The translations under genes and the position numbers were made by a program. The notes beneath the pieces are model-generated. The model saw only the letters and a program-made list of their open reading frames with translations. It searched no databases and was not told where the DNA came from. A DNA stretch of 64,000 bases from Paramacrobiotus metropolitanus (lineage: Eukaryota; Tardigrada; Eutardigrada; Parachela; Macrobiotidae): NCBI RefSeq assembly GCF_019649055.1, contig NW_026570455.1, forward strand, positions 1-64,000, given 5' to 3'. Positions 1 through 11,440 of this stretch are shown in pieces; the first letter of the stretch is position 1; each line of letters begins with the position of its first letter.

Positions 1-7
1 ATTAGCC

Positions 8-907
8 ATGTTGGATACTTACCTAATGCAATGTGCACTTATCATGCCAATAACTGGCTCTGTGGTAGTGAACGACATGCTGGCGGAGGCGTGGCTGAAG
101 AACCGCCAGGATGACCGCATCACCCTGACGCAGCTGGCCCCGAGCGATACCGTGACGGACAGCCTGGTGTACCGGCCGCGGCTCGGGGAGAACGTGAGCT
201 TCCCGTGCGAAGTGCCGGCCGGGAGCGATGTGCGGAATATGGCCTGGCTGCATCAGGACCGCACCGTCTTCGAAGCGGGACGACCGTTGGCAGTGCCGGC
301 GGACGACTTGACGGGACGGTTGTATCGCTTTCTCCAGCTCAACAACACCCTCCTCTTTCAAGTCCTCAACGTCAGCCTGGCCTCCAGCGGCTCCGTGCAG
401 TGCGTCGCCGTCCCATCGGCCCCGGCCGCCTACACGCCCCGCCCTCGCGTCCTGCAGCGCTATATGCTGCTGCCGTGGATCACGCGCCGCAGCGACATCT
501 TCGCCCCGACCGACCCCACCCACCTGACGGCCATCGAAGGCGATCCGCTCGACGTGCCGTGTGATGTCCGTCTGCCCCTCCCGGAAGGCCTCCTACTGAA
601 CGCGCGCAACCACGTCATCTGGCGCCACAACGGCCGCGTTATCTTAGGCCCCTCGGAGGCGCCGTACGGGGCCGTCATGCCGACCAGCGGCCTGATGCCA
701 GTCCTCCAGGATACCGCCTCGTCCATGGCTAACTCAACCGACACGCCGTTCATCAACCGACCCGGACGCTTGATCCCCGGTAGGTCACGCTTTGAAGCCA
801 TCGCACTGACCGATGCCGGACACATACAGTGCATGTTCCGGCCACACCAGGGCCTTCACGAGTGGATAGTCCACACGACGAAGCTGACTGTGCTGGCCAA
901 GAATTAA
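8..907 (+). CDS. two-domain immunoglobulin-like protein, 5' end uncertain
   Basis: An open frame of 299 codons, clearly GC-richer than the flanking DNA. Two Ig-fold domains are visible. Domain 1 (about residues 55-135) has Cys67, Trp80 and Cys132 in the usual Cys-Trp-Cys order. Domain 2 (about 175-278) has Cys185, Trp205 and Cys275, the last in the typical D-A-G-x-x-x-C context. Such domains mediate extracellular adhesion or recognition. I see no transmembrane segment and the frame ends soon after domain 2, so a secreted product is possible. The first 30 or so residues may not be coding: a GTAG at about 65-68 could be a splice acceptor, and the real start may lie left of the window. No convincing signal peptide. 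Domain assignment is fairly sure; a precise function is not. Confidence 0.7.
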   Translation: MLDTYLMQCALIMPITGSVVVNDMLAEAWLKNRQDDRITLTQLAPSDTVTDSLVYRPRLGENVSFPCEVPAGSDVRNMAWLHQDRTVFEAGRPLAVPADDLTGRLYRFLQLNNTLLFQVLNVSLASSGSVQCVAVPSAPAAYTPRPRVLQRYMLLPWITRRSDIFAPTDPTHLTAIEGDPLDVPCDVRLPLPEGLLLNARNHVIWRHNGRVILGPSEAPYGAVMPTSGLMPVLQDTASSMANSTDTPFINRPGRLIPGRSRFEAIALTDAGHIQCMFRPHQGLHEWIVHTTKLTVLAKN

Positions 908-2297
908 TGCTTTGAACCCCGCGGATGCCTGTCTAATCGCCAGATAATCGTCAATTTGCCAGTGTCCCATAGATATATAGATTCACTTCATTTTTACTGG
1001 AAACTTGGTAAATCGTCAGTTGTTATGTTTCTACACCCTAACAACTTGTTATCGTGGCCTGCTAAACTGCTGATATTACCTCGTATGTTAACTAATGTTA
1101 AAGATAGAATTACCTCGTATGTTAACTAATGTTAAAGATAGAATGCGCGAGTTAGCGATCGTACATTTAATACGTGGCCATGATGCTGCACGCGGTCAGT
1201 TCCTCGTGGTGAGAAACTAAATTCATCTGATTACATCAAATTAGTGGTCATTTCTATGCGCCCCGAAATGTTTGGTGCAAAGAAAAAGGTCTGGACTTTA
1301 TACTCAGCTGGTCAGCATCAGAGCAACGATTTTATAATGCTGCTGTAAAAATAATGCAGACCAGCATGCGCAGGTAGTGTACGACAAAAGGTCAAACTGC
1401 AGTACACAATGCACTACACTCGCCGCTCTGTGATGCATAGCGAATCGAGCAGGCAGAATCAGAGATTAACTCACAAAACCTTCAGCAATAACTGCTGCAG
1501 TGATCTGGCAAAACAGTTGGCTCAACAAAAATGCGGTCTGTTTTACTGGCGTGTACTGGGTCCGTCCAGTGCTTGATGGACGGCATATTATTATTAGTTG
1601 CATTCGAAAAAGCAATGTTAGTGACATACAGCACTTAAGTTAAACCAATTTTGTACAAAGGCTTCTTGCTTTTATGAATATTTTCACCAGATGCCTGAAG
1701 TGGAACGTGTCACGGAGACAGAAATTCGAATAACAGTAGCGTATAAAGTAGGGTGTGTTACCACTATTACGTAAGGGATGGCTGTAGAACTGTAGAAAAC
1801 GACTAAGTACACGCATTTGCCGCTGCCTTACTTAAAAATTGTCAGCTTTTTTGGTCGGAAAATCAAGGAGAGATCCGGAGAAGGCAGATCCACGGCTATT
1901 TAAAAGCAGCGCATTAGCCTTGCAGTTATTAAAGGCGATGCGGCCGCGATTTTAGGAACTTTACCGGGAAAGAATAAAGCTGTTGATTTTGGTTGTTTTT
2001 TTTTAAATTCTTGATTGTGCAGTATTGGGTAGTAGATTGATTGACTGTTATGTCGCTGAGTAAACATAAATAAAAAGTCAAATCTTGAAAGTACTGTACT
2101 TGAATTTTTGCACTTCACAAAGGTTCACACTAACAGTAAGTTCACTTTATGCAAAATACCGCCAGTTATACGTTATTATCAAGGAAAAGATTTATATTAC
2201 AATGGAAACCCCGTACGATCCTACTCGTAGATACTCGTATTTCGATGAACATTGCGCATGTCGTACGATCTGGTCAGAAGAAACCAAAAAATTAATC
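908..2297. other. non-coding stretch without recognised gene
   Basis: AT-rich sequence with no frame that looks like protein. The only structure noticed is the perfect 34 bp tandem duplication listed separately. Confidence 0.6.
1075..1142 (+). repeat. 34-bp perfect tandem duplication
   Basis: The unit beginning ATTACCTCGTATG occurs twice back to back (1075-1108 and 1109-1142) without mismatch. This suggests a recent slippage or duplication event. Confidence 0.9.
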
Positions 2298-3530
2298 GAA
2301 AACGGGTCGGCCAAGTTTACCTTTGCCTTTTCTTTGCCTTTGCCTTTTCACTTTGCCTTTTTCAACATTGCCTTTACCTTTGGCTTTGCCGCCGAGAACA
2401 CCTTACCGTCTTAATTAGCCTTCCCAAAATGCCATTTGAAATAACCTTTACCGTCGGTTATAACCGTTACATGATGGACTACAGTCAAACACTTTACCGT
2501 TTGTGGGCTTTATTGACACTTATGCGGTTTATTAGAAAACGATATCAGACTTGAACATCGTAAACAAAATTCTGAGGTAGTTTTTAGCATAAAAAATCTA
2601 TTCATGATAAGTCAGCCAATATGTACAACCACTAATTCGCACTTCAGTATTTACTTGGGCATTATTCCACGTAAATGACAAACCGTTAACATGCACGTAA
2701 GATTTTACAAGGCCTTATTCCGGATAAATTAAATTAGCCATCATCAGGAAGATTAAAAATTAAAAGTGGAAACCATTACTTCACAGCCTTTAAAATTCGC
2801 GCTTCAGTTTATAATTACAAATCGTTAAACAGATTTGTGCTCTAAAACTACCGTTCCCAACGCAGTAAATTGTGCTTTAAAAAAAAGCCGTCGCGAAACA
2901 TTTTTGCGTATTCTTTTTTGTTGTCCGCGGCGTCCATAAACCATTTTCCGTCAAACATAACACTGAATCCATTGACAGGATTAAACCCCCTTGTGTCGCT
3001 TGCCGATGCACGATGCTGAGTCAGCCGTGCCGGCAATGCTGTTTAAAGATTTTTTTAGCGTAAATGTTTTTCCAATCGTCACCAGCTCAGTAACACAGGT
3101 CACAGTTCCGCATGAATGCGAAGTTGCGAGCAGCTGTTTCTATCTGACCAGGACACTGCACCAGCCAGTATCCGTTTTTGTATGTAATTCTATTATTATG
3201 CTATGAGAAACTGATACGACAAAATGAAAATCAAAAATGTTTGCTATGTTGTAATTTATTGCCGTAGTAATAATGAAATGAATGCAATAATTTTGTAAAC
3301 GTTCACGCAGAGATACGACAGCGCTAAAAATTCCGAAAATGGTAAAGTGTTTGACGGCATTCTGTTATGCAACGGTTATAGCCGACGGTAAAGGTTATTT
3401 TAAACGGCTTTTGGGGAAGGTCAATTTGGACGGTGAAGTTTTCGTAGCGGCAAAGGTAAAGGTAATGTTGAAAAAGTCAAAGTGAAAAGGCAAAGAAAAG
3501 GCAAAGGTAAACTTGGCCGACCCACATTTT
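2298..3530. mobile_element. foldback element with about 200-bp inverted arms
   Basis: The left arm (about 2304-2509) reads GTCGGCCAAGTTTACC followed by runs of TTTGCC. The right arm (about 3340-3527) is its imperfect reverse complement, ending GGTAAACTTGGCCGAC. Inner ends also match (GTCAAACACTTTACCG against GGTAAAGTGTTTGAC). The roughly 830 bp between the arms has no convincing gene. Arms are pyrimidine-rich on the left and purine-rich on the right. No clear target duplication was found, so the exact ends are approximate. Confidence 0.75.
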
Positions 3531-3609
3531 CCAAGCGTCAAACAGTATTAAACAATCACATACAGAGTACAGACGATGATACAGTACATCACAGTATTAA
3601 TTAAATTGC

Positions 3610-5165
3610 ATCAGGAATGTTCAGGATTATGGGCACGATTCAGTCCCACGAAAGAGGTACCGACTGCAGTCCTGAGTCTGCAGACGAAAGTACTTAAACT
3701 GGATTAAACTCTTTCTCCTCCTAGGCTCCTACGTACGAACGCATAGTACAGTAGCCTTTACGTTTGGTTTGACGGATTGGTGGTCGGACGCCTCTTCCGA
3801 GGCTCTTCGTGCGCTATGTGGGATAAATGCGGTTCTCCAATGGTCAACTGCCGGTTTCTTTGCTGGCCAGATGCTTGTCTTGCCGTGTCGGCTTATAGCT
3901 GAGCATCAACACTCATAGTCATAGAGTCCTGCGAATCAGGCGGAAGAATTTCATTCTTCTGTCTTGGACACACGACGCCAGAAACGAAGTGGGGCGACTT
4001 AACTAACCAAGAATATTCCTTGCTATTAGCGGCTAAGCATGTATGAGAGCGTCCGTTTACGGGCGTCGGCGCGTCAACATCAGTTCCCATGACAGAGGCG
4101 GCATTCCTTCGCTGGATCTCAATGCTGATCCGCTAGCGCAAATCCTCGGTCGCCCGTATCTCGCCTGTTTCCTGTCGTATCATCTTGCCGAGTTCGGTGA
4201 CCATGCGAGAGGCGTCTGGTTTCAAAGGTTCGAGTGTTTCAACGCCTACTGCACGGAACATGCAGTCTGGTGAGATGCATGATACTTCGCGGTCAAAAGC
4301 GGCATCAGGGCAGCTATGTCTGGACTTCCGGCCCCGGCTTTTTCTGCAACTGAGAAAGTGGTATTCCTTGCATTCACCGCAGCTGCAACGGTGTGGAGTG
4401 GTCATCGGTACACCAAGACGCAGGTCAACTGCGGTTCAGGTCAGACAATTTAACTATTCTTTATGCACATTAGTTCTCTCCAATACATTGCCTTCGACTA
4501 CGCTTTTTTTATCGTTGGGCGCCCGTGTCCTGAGCACGGATGCCACGGTGCCAACGGCCGCCGTAATACTACGCGCTGCACGCAATACCAGTACGAAGAT
4601 AGCCGGCTGAATGTACACCGGCTCTCCAGGTCATAGATTCCCTATGGGCAAACTGCGTTTCTCCGTTGCATCTCGACTGGTAGCAAATGCAGGACAAATC
4701 TTCATGGGTTCCGGAAGGACAGCGGTGGCTATCCCTCGTGTTAACACATTCCGCACTGACTACTGCTTGTGAGGCGGCGAATGCACAGTGCAACTAGAAT
4801 GCCTCACGGAGGCACTTTAGCTGCCGTGTATATTCGTCGGAATCCCCTTGACAGCTGCCAACGGCCGCCGTGGACCGAGAGTACATCGTTTTACGACGTA
4901 CGATTCCATGAACTACACGGCGTACACGCAGCCCGGAATCCGAAGCGAGCACGGAGGAAGCGTTTCTGCATCCAAGGCATCACTTGCGTGCGCAGCGAGT
5001 ATGTACCATAAGAAGCAAGAGACGACTGCGAGGCTTCGATTATTTCCATTTATAATATGCGGCACTTGGCTACCAGCCTAAGCTGAGTTAGCTTCACGCA
5101 ACTCCACATCGGATCCTTCGTCTTTGCATCCAGAAGAATGACGCTCGAAGGAAGATACGTACTAA
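3610..5165. repeat. scrambled partial copy of the 5-kb dispersed module (copy A)
   Basis: 3610-4100 is an inverted relative of 30375-30690. 4630-4900 is a direct relative of 30690-30930 (shared GGTGGCTATCCCTCGTGTTA). 4900-5110 is a direct relative of 29100-29300 (shared GTGCGCAGCGAGTA). 5110-5165 resembles 31515-31570. The order and orientation of blocks differ from the 27-32 kb copy, so this is a rearranged copy, not a simple duplicate. Identity looks moderate, with many indels. Confidence 0.7.
4090..4405 (-). pseudogene. retrotransposon C-terminal endonuclease fragment, internally deleted
   Basis: The minus frame shows a cysteine/histidine knuckle (H-R-C-x-C-G, then H-F-L-S-C-R and a downstream R-H), followed directly by V-E-T-L-x-P-L and a basic helix ending in T-G-E. 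The intact-looking relative at 60.1-60.8 kb has about 100 extra residues between these two parts, including the RPDG endonuclease motif, so this copy has lost the catalytic segment. Reading on past 4133 meets stop codons. It sits inside copy A of the dispersed module. Confidence 0.55.
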
Positions 5166-5202
5166 TGTTTAAGGCTTCCAATTTTTTTAACTATTGCTGA
5201 AG

Positions 5203-5867
5203 CACGGTATAAAAGAGATAAATCTCTGGTAGCGAAAGACATTGTAGGAAAATTCAGTACTTTTTTTGCCGTCACACCTCATTAACATTTCTTGAAAGAC
5301 AAAAGAAATACAATGGGCGAAACGGCCATCAAGTTGAAACGTGTGGCAGTGATTTTCTGACGATCCATAAGGGCTACAAACTTTTTACAGACAGAAAGCC
5401 ATAGCAAAATTTTACGCTGATTCTGAATCTGCAATTTGTTTTTTGAAATTCCAAAAAACATCTGAGTCGAGTAAAGTAGTAGAAATGTGGTTTGAATCGG
5501 GCATGTATACATAGAGGCCAGGTAGGCAGAGCGCTAGCGACAGTCTGTCTGCGCCCAACAACCGCACTCACTCCGACTGCTGCTACGATTCATATAAGGC
5601 TCACTCATATTCATAATTCGAGTTATGCAAAAATCATAATTTTGTATCAAACCGATAACGAGCATGGAGAGCATAAAAAACTAACAAGAGCATGTGCAAT
5701 CCGTTTTAAAAAATTCCAAACGGTTGAGGCTGTAGACCGTGCCACACGTTTACGCCCTTAATTACAACTTGATGCCTTTGACGAAAACATGCCGAAAAGT
5801 ACTGAATTTTTGTACATGCTAAGTTCAGCATCATTCGCTACCAGAGATTTATCTCTTTTATACCGTG
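5203..5867. mobile_element. hAT-like MITE, 665 bp
   Basis: Terminal inverted repeats start CACGGTATAAAAGAGATAAA on the left and end with the reverse complement on the right, nearly perfect over about 35 bp. A related TTCAGTACTTTT block lies further in on both sides. The element is flanked directly by GCTGAAG at 5196-5202 and 5868-5874. A 7-8 bp duplication together with CA...TG termini fits the hAT superfamily. No transposase frame inside. Confidence 0.75.
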
Positions 5868-6802
5868 GCTGAAGCTTCGTGGAAAACTGATATTTCCTTA
5901 CATTTTTTTATAGTACAGTTATGTCTATCCACTTATGTTTTATGTAAAGGTACTGCTTATCCACTTTTTTCTAGAAATATTTCGTTTTTACAGTGAGTGC
6001 ACACCCGAAATTATAAGGCAGCGTGGGTAAGAAAAGACGCTGTAGACGCCCATTAGGCTGAACATACATGCCAAGTGTCCACTCACAGCTCACCAACGGC
6101 GTTATGGGATCTCATCCTTTTTTCATTTGCCACCGGTAGCGGTCGTCGGCGCCAATTGGTTCAGATGTGACCAATGGTAGAGGTGTGCACACGGCACAAC
6201 GCACACCGGCACACATGGATTCAGCTGTCCAGCATTAGAACTGTTCACCTATGTTTTCATGTAAGAACTAAGCAGTATCTTTACAATTTATTTGTGGTGC
6301 AAATCAGTAGTATATTAATTTACTTTGGTGGCAAATGGAGTAAAAATTTCGAGCTGCTGAGTTTTTCCCATCAACAACGACACCCAAGCCATCCGGAACC
6401 GGCGAGAACTTAGATCCGAAGACAACTGTTGCTAGTTTTTGCTAAATAGCAACAATTATCTTCGGATCTAATTGTGCACGTTGCATAGTTCTTATAATAG
6501 CTGTAATATGTTTAATATCCCGTTACTGCTGTAACTCTACGCGCCACCAACCTGTAGAGCATGTGCGCACACCAACTAACCAACGCGTGATTACCCCGCC
6601 ACTGGCGCCAAATGTGCGGACACTGACAGACCGACGCCCGCCACCATCCTGCGAAAGGGTTCTCCTGGAGATGGCACTCGCGTCAGTAAGTCGGTCATCC
6701 GTGTGCGAAGCTCTACTAATACATAATATCTATACTTTATGGCAGTATGCTTGCAGTTTTGTTGTTCTGGTTGCAAAGTAATAGTAAAAAACTCTCCGCA
6801 GT
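5868..6802. other. non-coding stretch before the Harbinger element
   Basis: No convincing gene. Holds the small palindrome at 6410-6471. Confidence 0.5.
6410..6471. repeat. 62-bp hairpin
   Basis: 25-base arms starting TTAGATCCGAAGA and ending with the reverse complement. Two mismatches, 12-base loop. Perfectly symmetrical outer ends suggest a miniature foldback insertion. Confidence 0.75.
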
Positions 6803-7154
6803 TAATAGCGAATTTGGGCAAGCGCCAGCAATGGCAGTAGCATTAGCAATAGCGGTCCTCGCGGCTATGGTCAAACGCACTGCAGCCCGGTTACTTGGCT
6901 GCCCAACTCCAGTGCTGGAAAATGCAATAGCAATAGCAGTGTCGTGCATTGCAACTTTATTACACAAATGGATTGATTAATATTGAAAACTGCCCAGTGT
7001 CTACTTTGGCAGTGAAGTCAAAACAACAAATTGCGCATAAAATTTATCCTTTCAAACTTGTGGACTTGAAAGTACGCTTCGGTATTAGTAGTGTTTTACT
7101 CTTCAGCTGAGCCTTCTGTTTCCGTAATTTTGTATCCTCTCATTCCTCTGCACC

Positions 7155-8407
7155 ATGCCAAATGCCCGTCAAATTGGAGACCTTCCTCAAGCCCGTCGCA
7201 TCTTCCACGCCAAACAAGATCTCTTACTACTGGACGAAGTTAACAACGAAAATCCCTTTTTTGCTGAAAACGAAGGAGCGGTGTGGGCTGAGATCGTGGA
7301 AACGCTGAACAAAGTGCCCGTAAGTGACGAATACAGTAGACGAATACGAGTACTCTGTAGATGACTGTGTTGTGCTTACTGTATGTTTTTCAGAACTAAA
7401 TATTTTTTGACTATTTCGTTTTTTATTAGGCAGTAATTAGCATTTACGATTTCGCGCATGTAAAATTCGAGCTAATATTGTGTGTACAAATTGCTGCTAC
7501 TGTCTGCGTTTTCAGATTTTTCCAAGTCCCCTGGATGTTCGCGCATGTAAGAAGCGTTTGGATTTGTTAGTTATTGAATTTCGAAAAGAAAACTGGCGGC
7601 AAGTTGTTAAATCCGGTTCGGAAGAAGAATACGGGACCATTCAAGAACTCTTGACAAAGGTCGTTCAGGCCATCGACAGTGCACAAGAGAAAACCCGCGA
7701 AAAGGCACAGAAGAAAGCAGAAGAGAAAAAGCGGAAAGAGGCTGCGCTGAAAATGGTGGACGCGGAAATCGCCAAAGAAAGTGACTCCACGTTTGCGGGC
7801 AACGGTTACGGCGACAGAGATTGCCTACGGATGAAGAACTAGTAAAAATTGGCGCCTTGGATCTCTCCGAGCTGGCACGACACTCAGGTAATTTCTTCGC
7901 AGAAAATGGCATAATGTTATATGGTACGTAAAATCACAATTTATAGCAAACTTCATCGGTGTCCGCCATATTTTATTTTAATTCAGTAAATCGAATCTGG
8001 AAATATGTGTACGGAATACGTTATCAACTTTTGTAGATGACGGCTGGGAAAGCGACAGCGAAGGAGGAAAACGAGCGGCGACCAAAAAAATGAAGCGAGG
8101 GCGAATTGATGAGTCGGACAGTTTGGTGCAGTATTTGAAAGCCAGCGATGTGGAGAAGCAGAAGATCCGTGAACTGGAGTTGAAAAATGAACGAGATCTG
8201 AAGGAACTTGAACTGCTGAATCAAAAAGAGCTGAAGGAGAAGGAAATCGATAACAACTTTAAGTTACGTCAACAGGAACTTGAATTGAAGCGATATCGTA
8301 TTGAACTGGAGGGAAAACGATGGGATGCGGATAAAGAGGCGAAATTGGCTGAGAGTAAAAAATTTGATTTAATTCTTCTTTCGCTGCAAAAATCACTTGA
8401 AAAGTAG
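7155..8407 (+). pseudogene. Harbinger accessory (MADF/Myb-like plus coiled coil) protein, one frameshift
   Basis: Three exons with canonical sites: 7155-7319 (donor GTAAGT), 7516-7887 (acceptor TTTTCAG, donor GTAATT) and 8037-8407 (acceptor TTGTAG). The N-terminal region has tryptophan/leucine spacing like a MADF or Myb/SANT DNA-binding domain (residues 30-90). Exon 2 then becomes a Lys/Glu coiled coil, and exon 3 is a long heptad-rich coiled coil. In this superfamily such a partner protein helps bring the transposase to DNA and into the nucleus. The reading frame must change by one base net between about 7785 and 7840 for exon 2 to join exon 3 in phase, so the gene is broken or contains a sequencing error. 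Start chosen at the ATG that opens the conserved part. Confidence 0.7.
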
Positions 8408-8554
8408 TGTGCTCAGTAATTGGTATTTGTCACGGTGAAATTTCGTTTTCGGTGACTTTTTGCTTTTCTCGTTAAAATTACAGAATTTTGTACATAATTC
8501 ATGTTTTAGTATTCTGTTAAAAATGTCGAGTTTTTATCCGATTTTTTTTTAAAT

Positions 8555-9830
8555 TCAAGTTTGTAAATAGTCTTCGAGTTCAGGCGGGGATACGCCGAAA
8601 TAATTACTAGTTTGGTTCGGGTAGAGACAATTACGACAGTTTGCTAACACAACTCCAACGCGGTAAAACAAGCCCACAGGCACATGTAATAACTTCATTT
8701 GTTTTTTGAAGTCTAAAAAAGCCCACAAACTGCCCACATCTTTGAAATTCCATTCTACGGATTGTCGAACTTTTGACATGAAGTAATTGTCGTCTTCTTT
8801 CTGCACGTCCAGGAGACACTTGGCTCTGGAATGTGGGGTAATTAGCAGATCTTTCTTTCCATACCCGCTGTCTCCGTACAGCACAAATTTTTCGTCAAAA
8901 TTTGCAAAATGAGTCCGGAGACTTTCAAGCAGGCCGCTTTCGTTCAACATCCTCGCGTCATGCATGGTGCCTCTCACTCCCCCGAACAAGTTGCAGATCT
9001 TTCCTGTTCAAGGGGAAACAATATTTATGTCCGCTTAAAAACAGTTTTAAAGTGCGGTTTTGTTAAATACAGCACTTACTACAGTAATACATAATTTTCT
9101 AGAATAATCAAAAAACAGAAAACTATTCACACTAAATATCTTTTATTAATTTTTAAGAATAATTTTGAATTCAAGTCTTTTTACCGTTCGGTGATACCAC
9201 AGACTGCCATTTCAGACAATGAAAGCGCTTATGTCCACTGAAGCAGTCCCGTTGCAATCGTTTTGGTCGACATATTGGCCGTGCAGTCCCATCAATAAAT
9301 CCAAAACAATTCCTAACCACTCCTCTTTTTTTCTCAATTGCCGCGGCGTACGTTGTGAGGCTTGCTTCATTCAACCAGGGACAATCCAATATACGTAATA
9401 ACTGGCTAAAATGTTGGTCAATATGGCGCAAAACGAGATAAAATATTCGGGACATGCTCGCCGGAGAACGGCAGAATAGTCGTCGCAAATCCCACCACCG
9501 ACCTGGGTACGCCAGTCGACGCAAAGCGATACACAAAGCCTCCAGTCCACCAACAGACTCACGCCGTTTTGTAACTAAATTGTCCGGGATTTTTAGTGCC
9601 GCCCTCAATCGCTCCAGATCAATCTTGCGGAACCGAAAAAAGTACCAGCACTCCCTATTTGTTAAACGATGGAAGTTAAATCGCTTACGGAACCGCAGTC
9701 CGTCCTGGTATTTAGAACGATAAAAGGCCTTTTGCTGAAGGCGATGATTAAGATAGAGAAGAGCACATTTGCGATTAGATAAGCGTCCCAAATGATGAAG
9801 TTAAATCAATCGTTCAAAAAATTTCCCCAT
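8555..9830 (-). pseudogene. HARBI1-like DDE transposase, one premature stop
   Basis: Two exons on the minus strand: 9830-9185 and 9003-8555, with a 181-bp intron (donor GTAAAAAG at 9184, acceptor AACAG ending at 9004) that joins in phase. The DDE_4 catalytic acids are visible: D in GFIDGT (exon 1), D in YGDSGY and E in SVEWNF (exon 2), and H-D-A-R before them matches the family. The first ATG is at 9830, but an in-frame TAA at 9803-9801 follows nine codons later. After it the frame is open for more than 200 codons to the splice site. It converges on the accessory gene with 147 bp between stop codons. All catalytic residues are kept, so inactivation seems young. Confidence 0.85.
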
Positions 9831-10287
9831 TTTAGCATAAACACACGAAGGGTCGAGATGTAGAGTTTGCAATTAATTTTTATTTTTACCGTGTCATGCC
9901 GGAAGCGAGGCACGACGTGATTTGTACAGAGTAGTGACTTGATGCGCTGTGAATGGTGGTTCACTTGATCGCCAGGTGGTTTACTTTGAAATCATTTTAA
10001 AAATACAAAATAATCAAGTAACACATTCATATACAATCCAAAAAAACCTCCACTGTTTTCTGAACATTTCTGGTTTAGTCTCCCCGTAGGTAGCTGTTCC
10101 CTTCTGCGAAGGCAGCTGGAAAAAGAGGATGACCGTATCTTGTCTTTTCTACGGTCAATGCCAGCTCTGCAGTGACCGTGCCGTAGCTTTGAAACCGTAG
10201 CTCATGACGATTCGGACCGTCATTCGGTCCAAGACCAAAGGATACGGCTATTGCCATTGCTACGGTCGAAACGTGCCCAAATTGTCT

Positions 10288-10690
10288 AATATAATCGTTT
10301 ATGCGAAAGCATAAAGCCAGCAAAGGTTCGCCGTAGGCGAGTATGCTAAATTCTTGCGGTCATAACAATGCTTTGGAACGAAAACAGAAAAATACCGGTA
10401 CATTCTTACAACCAAAAAGTATGTATTATTATGTAATTTTAAAGCTTATGGATTCAAGCAGCAGTCACACTCCACAAACCACAGCCAGTACTGCCCGTCG
10501 CATGCTCACCGCCTCGGTATGTTGTAACTTGTACCAGTAGTGCATTTCATGTCAAATGTAATTTTCGATAAAAATTGCCACAAACGATCCGTCTGCACTA
10601 TATTTGTTCACGACTTCACGTAATGCCTAAAAATTGTGACCAGTTTTACAGAAAACAGTATAATTTCATACCGTACCGTATAAACCCGTG
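10288..10690. other. short stretch after the Harbinger element
   Basis: No gene or recognised repeat seen. Confidence 0.5.
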
Positions 10691-11185
10691 CTATTTTTCA
10701 TTGAATTTCTACCGATTTTTGCAGTAACACCGACTGTTAGCTTCGCGCTCCGCGCGAAACCAGCTCTTTACTGCACTATCATACATGAATTTTATATTCC
10801 CGCTCGAAATAGGCATGGAGTTCATTATCTTCTACAATACATCTATGTGTTTTATATTACACTTACTCAATTATTAATTAACCATGCTCCAAGAAATTGC
10901 TTTACAAGAACTCGCAATATTTTACTGTTTTTTAGAGGATTTCTAATAACTGCCCCAGTAAAAATGTTAGTCAGCTTCGGACTTTGCGCGAAACTTTACT
11001 TTTTTTGTAAACTCTTTACATGATAAAGCCGTAATAGATGCCCTTTAGGCTTCGCTGGAAAAAAATTAGAATTATTTATGATAGTTTTAATGGAATTTCT
11101 AGCAGTTTTTGCTGCGAAATCGCTCGTTGGCTTCGCGCGAAAGTGGCAAACGGTTTCCTTTTTGAACCGACAACTTGCTAAACAC
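10690..11185 (+). repeat. dispersed 'TTCGCGCG' head repeat, tandem diverged copies
   Basis: Three diverged units, each with AATTTCTA or similar, then GCAGTTTTTGC-like sequence, then GCTTCGCGCTCCGCGCGAAA or a shortened form, then a TTTAC-rich tail (around 10745, 10978 and 11130). A further unit follows the satellite at 12205-12310, and another lies at 33530-33700 beside the second satellite. Non-coding. Confidence 0.6.
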
Positions 11186-11440
11186 GACAAAAAACTGAAC
11201 TAGTTTAATTACTTTTAAAAACTTTTATGCAGCTCATGCAGCAGAATATTTCACTCTCTTTTGGGTTGCTCCAATACCTATGGCACACTTCGAACACGAC
11301 ATTTTTTTACGGCCATCCTTAGACGATGTAGTGCACCTTTCCGTTGTAGCCCATGTATTCCCACAAAGGCTGTTTATACAATGGCAAAATTTTTCCGCCA
11401 TGCCCATAGTTACCTGCATTTTCATTATTTTGTGCGGTGG

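Larger units (their letters stand above)
6807..10287. mobile_element. PIF/Harbinger DNA transposon, near full length
   Basis: A 3.48 kb element with two convergent genes, the usual Harbinger layout: a coiled-coil accessory protein on the plus strand and a HARBI1-type transposase on the minus strand. Candidate 14-bp terminal inverted repeats are AGCGAATTTGGGCA at 6807-6820 and its reverse complement at 10274-10287 (12 of 14 match). TAAT flanks both sides (6803-6806, 10287-10290), compatible with the TWA target duplication of this superfamily; it overlaps the last TIR base, so the ends are uncertain by one base. Subterminal GTAGCA-ATAGC motifs are also shared in inverted orientation. Each gene carries one disabling change, so it looks recently inactivated. 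Confidence 0.8.

Noticed and set aside
4848-5081. 77-codon plus frame as a separate gene
   Set aside because: It is a rearranged fragment of the module's membrane-protein block; no intact start or helix.
6747-6980. Alanine-rich open frame on the plus strand
   Set aside because: It runs over the left end and subterminal repeats of the Harbinger element; composition reflects repeated GCAATAGC words.
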